Of a stretch of DNA of 11,466 bases, positions 7,201 to 11,466 are shown piece after piece (the stretch's first letter is position 1; every line of letters starts with the position of its first letter). Location of the stretch: assembly GCA_900321515.1 (NCBI GenBank), contig ONWI01000092.1, positions 1 to 11,466 of the forward strand. The letters run 5' to 3'. This DNA is from an uncultured Eubacteriales bacterium. Lineage in GTDB: Bacteria; Bacillota; Clostridia; Oscillospirales; Acutalibacteraceae. Both the position numbers and the translations under genes were made by a program. The notes under the pieces were generated by a model. That model searched no databases, had not been told where the DNA came from, and worked only from the letters and a program-made list of their open reading frames with translations.

Positions 7201-7311
7201 ACCCGTGTACGGATTCGGACGGTTATTGTATTCCTCACTGTAGCGCTTTACAGGTTTTTTGTTCCTTTTGCGGCGGGGCTGATTATTGCTGTTGTGATTT
7301 TTGTTAGCCAC
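4243..7311 (-). CDS. Large single-pass membrane protein with about 800-residue disordered acidic cytoplasmic region
   Basis: I do not recognise this 1022-residue protein. In order it has a basic N-terminus (about 1-25, PRRKRNKKPVKR); a Pro/Gln/Ala-rich stretch to about 120; a helical, Lys/Ala-rich part (about 165-235) including SEQMIDDISSMSDAIENMPK; a KAA tandem repeat near 314-326; and a very long Glu/Asp-rich, low-complexity region to about 797. The cluster RNKRTRRR (801-808) directly precedes one hydrophobic helix (809-829), placing the N-terminus inside the cell. The last 190 residues are a folded-looking extracytoplasmic domain (SIWQALRELDETEGYEHV, DGSALYYYDSIYKTFHIT, ending in SYYIKSIRNYVDD). 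The start is GTG 7311, 12 nt after a GGGGGG run (7324-7329); no in-frame ATG lies between. It starts 20 bp after proA's stop, so co-transcription with proBA is likely. A scaffold or envelope role is possible, but no function is shown. Confidence 0.85.
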   Translation of the reverse strand: MANKNHNSNNQPRRKRNKKPVKRYSEEYNNRPNPYTGYTADGNYHPEAKKRTASEAQSPRARAAEEERIAAMNAAMTEAAWGPVPSAAQQQPVQQTPRQIGFVPPTVAVPAPKWAVSNNLTRQQMAAQEQVQTVPEDDNEEAPAAGGDSETSNQEQPRSSGGKSSHRKKNHRSKEEAAREMAAKIEAKRAAVDKIAMGVAAHSVSEQMIDDISSMSDAIENMPKSYKKASSADNGVNWEEFYDAAFPPTARESTKFASKKSKQSKKRVDFNEAQTDDAPMIVKPVILEDDELLPYDKITLENEREAAEAKAKEEAKAAKAAKAAKAAKEKAPKKETVVADTAAAQLAASVKVEENVSKSISEFLPEMSERSDETPVLESVEETLNDISNVVSTVSIEEIIAEVEKQKHKGADISETTSDIGKIAADAVFTFDSGEDDSWNDVIPSRHSNENNTDEGQGENESLLSERLMMSYLESENQTEEQDEEIPELENIETVDLNQFLRQTQPQHEHTGDEQEQAAAVEDSGKDEEEFVPEIIIDSAELEYEEQKPEADESIQEAITPETDDVQEAQKTQETQETSEEGAGETAESPKDQEVSTVQPPVHVFVEEKAEEPAVEVIIADLEDEIFAEGRLESPGGNDEAESVDETGLDVEDKIEKLAEAAEVAELFRQESEDIVSEDEQKVAPDVFSVSIDDVSVTPESKVLEEEGIKEYLPREKSRESDENIFESVLIVDENPSIIDKEASAVQDDTLFLHARESSDNPTAIFKLPDGPIVFPTDIDDAEFQEQWLDEDEDGDDMASRNKRTRRRISAFIGAVVLLFALMILFSAVKTVVSGFTNIGSTSEKKTEYTEFIAPVVVNDPMPFESIEKADNNMLLQSSIWQALRELDETEGYEHVSDATNKIVLSAENVERAAKVLFGRDVKLNMNVLNEYDGSALYYYDSIYKTFHITRSGITGPSAVITKIAQKSDYISLVVGYVQPEEMSLTSSESNETECYKYMEYVLALNPDGSYYIKSIRNYVDD
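6332..6367. repeat. Four-copy 9-bp tandem repeat inside the 1022-residue gene
   Basis: Four consecutive 9-bp units read GCAGCTTTA, GCTGCTTTA, GCTGCTTTA and GCTGCCTTA. On the coding strand they encode a run of KAA triplets (AKAAKAAKAAK), followed downstream by EKAPKK. Because the unit is three codons, gain or loss of copies keeps the frame, so length can vary between strains. Confidence 0.85.
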
Positions 7312-7331
7312 TTTAAAGTCATTCCCCCCTG

Positions 7332-8576
7332 TTATCTGATCTGCCCGTCTCCCTGAATAATGAATTTGGAGCTGGTAAGCTGTCGGATTCCCATAGGACC
7401 ACGGGCGTGGAGCTTCTGGGTGGAAATGCCGATCTCGGCTCCCAATCCGAATTCACCGCCGTCAGTGAAGCGAGTGGAACAGTTTACATAAACCGCCGCG
7501 CTGTCAACCGATGAAGTGAATTTTTCCGCGCTGAAATAGTCCGATGTTACTATGCATTCGCTGTGTCCCGTGGAATATTCGGCAATATGATCAATGGCTT
7601 CGTCGAGTGAATCTACCACCCGGCACGCCAGAATATAGTCTAAGAATTCGGTTGCGTAATCCTCGTCAGTAGCCGGAACAACGCTTTCACCCAAGATAGC
7701 CCGTGTTCTGTCGCAGCCGCGAAGCTCGACATTTTTCCCGTCAAGACGCGCCTTGATTACAGGCAGCGCTTCAGAGGCAATATCCTTATGCACCAATATG
7801 GTTTCAATGGCGTTGCAGACGCTCGGCCGGGATGTCTTGGCGTTGAATATGATGTCAGCCGCCATATCAATATCAGCGGTTCTGTCAACAAATACATGAC
7901 AGTTTCCCACTCCGGTTTCTATGACAGGAACGGTGGAATTTTCCACTACCGCGCGGATAAGTCCTGCGCCGCCTCTGGGAATGAGTACGTCCAGATATTT
8001 GCTCATTCTCATCATCTGATTCGCGCTCTCCCTTGAAGTGTCAGAAACGAGCTGAATGCAGTCGGCGGGAAGACCCGCGGAGACGACAGCCCCGCGCAGA
8101 ATCTCGGCAATTGCCATGTTGGAGCTTATAGCCTCCTTGCCGCCGCGGAGAATGCATACGTTGCCCGATTTCAGGCAGAGCGCCGCCGCATCGGAAGTTA
8201 CGTTTGGTCTGGCTTCAAATATGATGCCGACAACGCCGAGCGGCACGCGGACCTGCTGAATCTTCATCCCGTTTGGTCTGACGCTGCCCTCTATTATCTC
8301 GCCGACTGGGTCAGCGAGGGCGGCAACCTGACGGACACCTTCCGCCATTCCGGAAATGCGCTCAGGAGTAAGGCGCAGACGGTCTAAAAGACTCTCCTTC
8401 ATTCCGTTTTGTCTGCCGTTTGCCAGATCGGCTTCGTTGGCAGAGATTATTTGACCGGCGTTTGCCTCAAGGGCAGCAGCCATGGCTTCGAGAGCCTTGT
8501 TTTTTGTATTGGTATCCGCCACGCTGAGAATCCTTTCGGCAGCCTTGGCGGCAAGTCCCATCTTTTCGGTGTCCAT
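7332..8576 (-). CDS. proA: Glutamate-5-semialdehyde dehydrogenase (gamma-glutamyl phosphate reductase)
   Basis: This is a cytoplasmic enzyme that reduces gamma-glutamyl phosphate to glutamate-5-semialdehyde with NADPH, the second step of proline synthesis. Its 414 residues are the usual family length. Recognisable features are PLGVVGIIFEARPNVTSDAA (cofactor-binding region, about 113-132), LRGGKEAISSN, IPRGGAGLI, the catalytic cysteine Cys254 in SRPSVCNAIETILVH, and the C-terminal DGGEFGLGAEIGISTQKLHA with RGPMG. AAGGAG (complement of 8585-8590) lies 8 nt before the ATG. It follows proB with a 92-bp gap, in the conserved proBA order. Nothing is truncated or missing. That 92-bp gap holds no convincing terminator. 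Confidence 0.98.
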   Translation of the reverse strand: MDTEKMGLAAKAAERILSVADTNTKNKALEAMAAALEANAGQIISANEADLANGRQNGMKESLLDRLRLTPERISGMAEGVRQVAALADPVGEIIEGSVRPNGMKIQQVRVPLGVVGIIFEARPNVTSDAAALCLKSGNVCILRGGKEAISSNMAIAEILRGAVVSAGLPADCIQLVSDTSRESANQMMRMSKYLDVLIPRGGAGLIRAVVENSTVPVIETGVGNCHVFVDRTADIDMAADIIFNAKTSRPSVCNAIETILVHKDIASEALPVIKARLDGKNVELRGCDRTRAILGESVVPATDEDYATEFLDYILACRVVDSLDEAIDHIAEYSTGHSECIVTSDYFSAEKFTSSVDSAAVYVNCSTRFTDGGEFGLGAEIGISTQKLHARGPMGIRQLTSSKFIIQGDGQIR

Positions 8577-8668
8577 TATGACAGCTCCTTTATCTTATAG
8601 GAATAGCCGATTGCAAAATATGAAAAAAGGCAGTAATACGGGGCTGGCGCATTTTACTCCACCCCTGA

Positions 8669-9481
8669 CTATTCATTGCTTACAGCTATGCTGGGCGGCA
8701 CAAAATGTGTACCGACTACCTTGCCGTCGGTAAGGGCATAGAGGTTGTTCGGATCGCTGCTGACTATATAGGTATCTATTCCCGCGGCGCAGGCACATTC
8801 GGCTGCCTGAATCTTTGTCACCATGCCTCCCGTGCCTCGCTTGGAACCGGAGCCGCCCGCCATTTCCTTGAGCGCGTCGGTTATTTCCAGCACAACAGGA
8901 ATCTGGACGGCAGAGTCGTCCTCACGGGGATTGCGGTTGTAAAGTCCGTCGATATCAGTTATCAGCACAAGCGACTGCGCCCCGACCAGTCTGGCCACAA
9001 TTGCGGAAAGATTGTCGTTGTCTCCGATATTGCTTCCTGTCAGCTCGTCAATGGCAACTGTATCGTTTTCGTTGACAATTGGGATTATTGACATATCCAG
9101 CAGAGCCGACATGCACTCTATGACGTTCTGCTTATGGAACTCGTTTTCCACATCATATCGGGTAAGAAGCACCTGCGCTGTCTTCATGCCGTACTCGGCG
9201 AAAATCTTGTCATAGAGGAACATAAGTTCGCACTGACCTACGGCAGCCATTGCCTGACGGCCGGCAGTATCAGTCGGACGTTCTTCGAGCCCCATTTTGC
9301 CTATGCCCACTCCCAGCGCGCCGGATGTAACAAGCACTATCTCCCTGCCGCTGTTGCAAAGGTCGCTTATCACGCGGCAGAGATGGTCAATGCTGCGGAT
9401 ATTCGGCTTGCCGTTTTCATATGTAAGGGTGGATGTGCCCACCTTGATGACTATACGCTTCGCGTTCTGTATATTTGCCAA
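8669..9481 (-). CDS. proB: Glutamate 5-kinase, short form without PUA domain
   Basis: This cytoplasmic kinase phosphorylates glutamate to gamma-glutamyl phosphate, the committed and usually proline-inhibited step of proline synthesis. Visible motifs are RIVIKVGTSTLT (Lys13, Gly15), VTSGALGVGIGKMG (Ser53), IIPIVNENDTVAIDE and GDNDNLSAIVA (glutamate-binding region, about 135-165), LVLITDIDGLYNRNPRED, and KRGTGGMVTKIQAA (nucleotide site). At 270 residues it contains only the amino-acid kinase domain; the C-terminal PUA domain of the 367-residue E. coli enzyme is absent, as in many Firmicutes. The start is TTG: no in-frame ATG or GTG lies nearby, GGAG (complement of 9494-9497) is 12 nt upstream, and the protein begins as the family does. 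It is expressed from the promoter at 9518-9546. Confidence 0.97.
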   Translation of the reverse strand: MANIQNAKRIVIKVGTSTLTYENGKPNIRSIDHLCRVISDLCNSGREIVLVTSGALGVGIGKMGLEERPTDTAGRQAMAAVGQCELMFLYDKIFAEYGMKTAQVLLTRYDVENEFHKQNVIECMSALLDMSIIPIVNENDTVAIDELTGSNIGDNDNLSAIVARLVGAQSLVLITDIDGLYNRNPREDDSAVQIPVVLEITDALKEMAGGSGSKRGTGGMVTKIQAAECACAAGIDTYIVSSDPNNLYALTDGKVVGTHFVPPSIAVSNE

Positions 9482-9517
9482 ATGGATTTCACTCTCCGCG
9501 CAGTTTGTTATTAAAAC

Positions 9518-9546
9518 ATTATATCAAAATACAGCGGTAAATTCAA
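9518..9546 (-). promoter_or_regulatory. Sigma-A-type promoter of proB
   Basis: On the minus strand, TTGAAT (complement of 9541-9546) and TATAAT (complement of 9518-9523) are separated by exactly 17 bp. Transcription would start near 9511, leaving a leader of about 30 nt before the TTG codon of proB. That leaves no room for a T-box or other long leader element. Confidence 0.8.
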
Positions 9547-9883
9547 TCGCTAAATGTGCCTAAATTTGCACTGTAATACCATAAAAAGCGCAACAAATTG
9601 AATTGAAACTTTTATCATCAGGAATCGTATGTGCCACTCACACGCAGCGCGGGTTGGACGTCCCCATCCAACCAATTACCGCAGGATATTCTTATAGGAT
9701 TTTATTATATCATAATTATTAGGAAAAAGTTCATATGTTACAGAACTGTTATCTTTTATTTACATTTATGCTTCTGTCCGATATTTCCTTGTGCTCTTAG
9801 TTATTGGAGAGAAGCTTATTAACAGCAGAATGGTAATGATGAGGTACGATGATAAAAAATTTTGGAAATATTGAACTCCCCAC

Positions 9884-9912
9884 TTGCCAATTTGATCAGT
9901 ATATGTTATAAT
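9884..9912 (+). promoter_or_regulatory. Strong sigma-A-type promoter of glmM
   Basis: TTGCCA (9884-9889) and a perfect TATAAT (9907-9912) are 17 bp apart, and TG at 9904-9905 gives an extended -10. The leader would be about 65 nt. It opens with an AT-rich imperfect hairpin (AATCAATAAT 9921-9930 with ATTATTTGATT 9944-9954). Confidence 0.85.
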
Positions 9913-9983
9913 GACGGAATAATCAATAATAATGAAAAGACAGATTATTTGATTAAAAATAGTTATTCGGAGGTTGTTATTAT

Positions 9984-11336
9984 ATGGGAAGATTATTCGG
10001 AACCGACGGCGCCAGAGGAGTAGCCAACACGGAGCTTACATGCGAACTTGCAATGCAGATAGGACGGGCAGCCGCATTGGTGCTGACTGAGGACAACGGA
10101 GGCAGACGTCCTGTCGTCATGATAGGCAAAGATACCCGCGCTTCCGGCGCAATGCTTGAGGGCGCACTGATAGCCGGACTCTGCTCGGTTGGCGCGGACG
10201 TGGTTCTTCTGGGAGTAGTGCCGACTCCCGCAGTGGCATATATGGTTACCACCCATAATGCCGACGCCGGGATAATGATCTCAGCCTCACACAATCCCTG
10301 TGAGTATAACGGCATCAAAATATTCGCATCCACTGGCTACAAGCTCCCGGACGCTGAGGAGGCAAAAATAGAGTCCATAGTTCTCGACAACGCCCAGGAA
10401 ATACCTGCTCCCACAGGTGGCGATGTAGGACGTGTCACTGTCAAGACCGACACTATAGACGAATATGTTGAGCATGTCGCTTCCACAATTGACGTAAAGC
10501 TCGACGGGCTGCGCATAGCTCTCGACTGCGCCAACGGAAGCGCATCCGCAACTGCCAGGAAGCTCTTTACACGTCTCGGAGCTGATTTCGACATATTCCA
10601 CAGCCAGCCTGACGGCGTAAACATAAATGAAAACTGCGGTTCTACCCACATCGGAAATCTTAAGAAAATCGTGAAGGACGGAGGCTATGACGCAGGATTC
10701 GCGTTCGACGGCGACGCGGACAGATGTCTTGCGGTGGACAACAACGGAGATCTGGTTGACGGAGATTACATACTTGCCCTTACCGCGGAAGACATGAAGG
10801 AACGCGGCACTCTCAGGGGCAACGCGGTTGTCGGAACGATTCTCACCAATATGGGCTTCCACAAGTATTGCAGCGACCGCGAGATGACCTTTGTAGCGGC
10901 AAAGGTCGGCGACAGATATGTGCTGGAGGAAATGCTCAAAAACGGCTACAATTTAGGCGGCGAGCAGTCGGGACACGTTATATTCCTCGATCACTGCACA
11001 ACCGGCGACGGGCAGCTGACATCGGTGCAAATCTGCGGTCTGCTCAAACGCAGCGGCAAAAAATTCTCCGAATTTACCGACCTTGTCAAGCCCTATCCGC
11101 AGACAATGGTCAACGTAAAAGTCTCGCCTGAGGGCAAAAAGAACTGGAAAAGCTGTCAGCCTCTCAGCGAAGCAATACAGGCAGCGGAAAAAGAGCTTGG
11201 CGCAACGGGAAGGATAATAGTCCGCGAATCCGGCACCGAGCCGCTTATCCGAGTGATGACCGAGGGCGAAAACGAGGAACAGATACTCCGCATCGCTGAC
11301 GAGCTTGCAAACGTAGTAAGGGAAAATCTGTGCTGA
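9984..11336 (+). CDS. glmM: Phosphoglucosamine mutase
   Basis: This cytoplasmic enzyme interconverts glucosamine-6-phosphate and glucosamine-1-phosphate, the step before UDP-GlcNAc formation and hence peptidoglycan synthesis. It has 450 residues, the normal length. It shows the N-terminal RLFGTDGARGVAN, the phosphoserine loop MISASHNPCEYNGIKIF with Ser102, the metal-binding loop FAFDGDADRC (Asp242, 244 and 246), the sugar-recognition loop GGEQSGHVIF, and the phosphate-binding RESGTEPLIRVMTEG near the C-terminus. GGAGG at 9969-9973 lies 10 nt before the ATG. In many Firmicutes glmM follows cdaA and ybbR in one operon; here it stands alone behind its own strong promoter. No terminator is visible before the repeat that starts about 45 bp downstream. 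Confidence 0.98.
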   Translation: MGRLFGTDGARGVANTELTCELAMQIGRAAALVLTEDNGGRRPVVMIGKDTRASGAMLEGALIAGLCSVGADVVLLGVVPTPAVAYMVTTHNADAGIMISASHNPCEYNGIKIFASTGYKLPDAEEAKIESIVLDNAQEIPAPTGGDVGRVTVKTDTIDEYVEHVASTIDVKLDGLRIALDCANGSASATARKLFTRLGADFDIFHSQPDGVNINENCGSTHIGNLKKIVKDGGYDAGFAFDGDADRCLAVDNNGDLVDGDYILALTAEDMKERGTLRGNAVVGTILTNMGFHKYCSDREMTFVAAKVGDRYVLEEMLKNGYNLGGEQSGHVIFLDHCTTGDGQLTSVQICGLLKRSGKKFSEFTDLVKPYPQTMVNVKVSPEGKKNWKSCQPLSEAIQAAEKELGATGRIIVRESGTEPLIRVMTEGENEEQILRIADELANVVRENLC

Positions 11337-11378
11337 CGACGGCGGACAACAAACGAAAAATTTACACACGCGGAAATT

Positions 11379-11466
11379 CTAAGGAACTGTGCAGAATTTA
11401 ATCAGTCGTTTATTGCCAAAAAATAAAGTGTCCTTCGGCATTCTAACGAGCTAAATGTATTAATTA
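11379..11466 (-). repeat. Inner repeat, copy B, inverted and cut by the window edge
   Basis: Positions 11385-11466 are the reverse complement of 2775-2856, with 4 mismatches and no gaps in 82 bp. The left border is clean: it starts at GGAACTGTGCAGAA, preceded by CTAA (11379-11382), or TAAG if shifted one base, which looks like a target duplication. None of the outer element's sequence is present, so this copy marks the true end of the inner unit. The right end lies outside the window. It sits just downstream of glmM. Confidence 0.8.

Larger units (their letters stand above)
9482..9983. other. Divergent 502-bp intergenic region between proB and glmM
   Basis: Both outward promoters lie here (9518-9546 and 9884-9912). 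The central 340 bp has no recognised gene. It contains a 7-bp hairpin GGTTGGA (9652-9658) with TCCAACC (9667-9673), an overlapping GGACGTCC palindrome (9656-9663), and AT-rich sequence on either side. The hairpin's island is more GC-rich than its surroundings and has no T-run, so it is not a terminator. A 21-codon open frame at 9735-9800 (MLQNCYLLFTFMLLSDISLC and Ser), with AGGA 10 nt upstream, could encode a small hydrophobic peptide, but support is very weak. It may hold decayed repeat DNA. Confidence 0.5.

Noticed and set aside
8577..8668. Hairpin between proB and proA as a terminator
   Set aside because: The GGGG/CCCC pairing is bulged and the T-run lies more than 10 nt away, so it should not stop transcription into proA.
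9482..9520. T-box or other proline-responsive leader before proB
   Set aside because: The good promoter at 9518-9546 leaves a leader of only about 30 nt, too short for a T-box, and no T-box core sequence is visible.
10287..10862. Minus-strand 191-codon open frame inside glmM
   Set aside because: It is antisense to a fully conserved glmM and has no ribosome site or recognisable motif.
365..11336. c-di-AMP operon cdaA-cdaR-glmM
   Set aside because: The CdaR-like gene here is a PucR-type HTH regulator, not the YbbR-type CdaR; it is about 8.5 kb from glmM, and no cdaA is present.

Overview
The window looks like chromosomal DNA of a low-to-medium GC Gram-positive anaerobe of the class Clostridia, most likely Oscillospiraceae/Ruminococcus-like. 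Supporting signs are strong GGAGG-type ribosome binding sites, sigma-A-type promoters with 17-bp spacers, U-tailed intrinsic terminators, a short ProB without a PUA domain, a DUF4349 lipoprotein, and the tail of an MsmX/UgpC-type sugar ABC ATPase next to a PucR/CdaR-type regulator. The genus is inferred from gene style and is not proven.

Layout. Positions 1-54 hold the last codons of a probable sugar-transport ABC ATPase, closed by a very strong UUCG-capped terminator (113-157). A sigma-A-type promoter (249-277) then drives a two-gene plus-strand unit: a CdaR/PucR-type regulator (365-1450) and an unrecognised 176-residue protein (1470-2000), ended by a terminator at 2004-2045. The next block is on the minus strand. 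Read in its own direction it is proB (9481-8669), proA (8576-7332) and a 1022-residue single-pass membrane protein with a huge disordered cytoplasmic part (7311-4243), followed by a terminator. Then come a DUF4349 lipoprotein (4087-2987) and a small two-helix membrane protein (2691-2056). A plus-strand glmM (9984-11336) with its own strong promoter closes the window. proB and glmM are divergent, with about 500 bp between them.

How the genes work together. ProB and ProA make glutamate-5-semialdehyde, the first two steps of proline synthesis. GlmM makes glucosamine-1-phosphate for peptidoglycan. The regulator probably belongs functionally with the sugar ABC ATPase upstream. The 1022-residue protein, the DUF4349 lipoprotein and the 211-residue protein are all envelope-associated and of unknown function.

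The least ordinary content is repeat DNA. Positions 2741-2935 look like one small transposon-like element inserted inside another: an outer IS5-like MITE with GGAAGCGCTGATT ends and CTAA target duplications, and an inner unit of about 98 bp flanked by TAAG. A second copy of the inner unit lies inverted at the right edge (11384 onwards), about 95% identical over 82 bp, and three of the four differences preserve base pairing. I found no phage, CRISPR, defence or toxin system. Apart from these repeats and the 1022-residue protein, this is ordinary housekeeping sequence.
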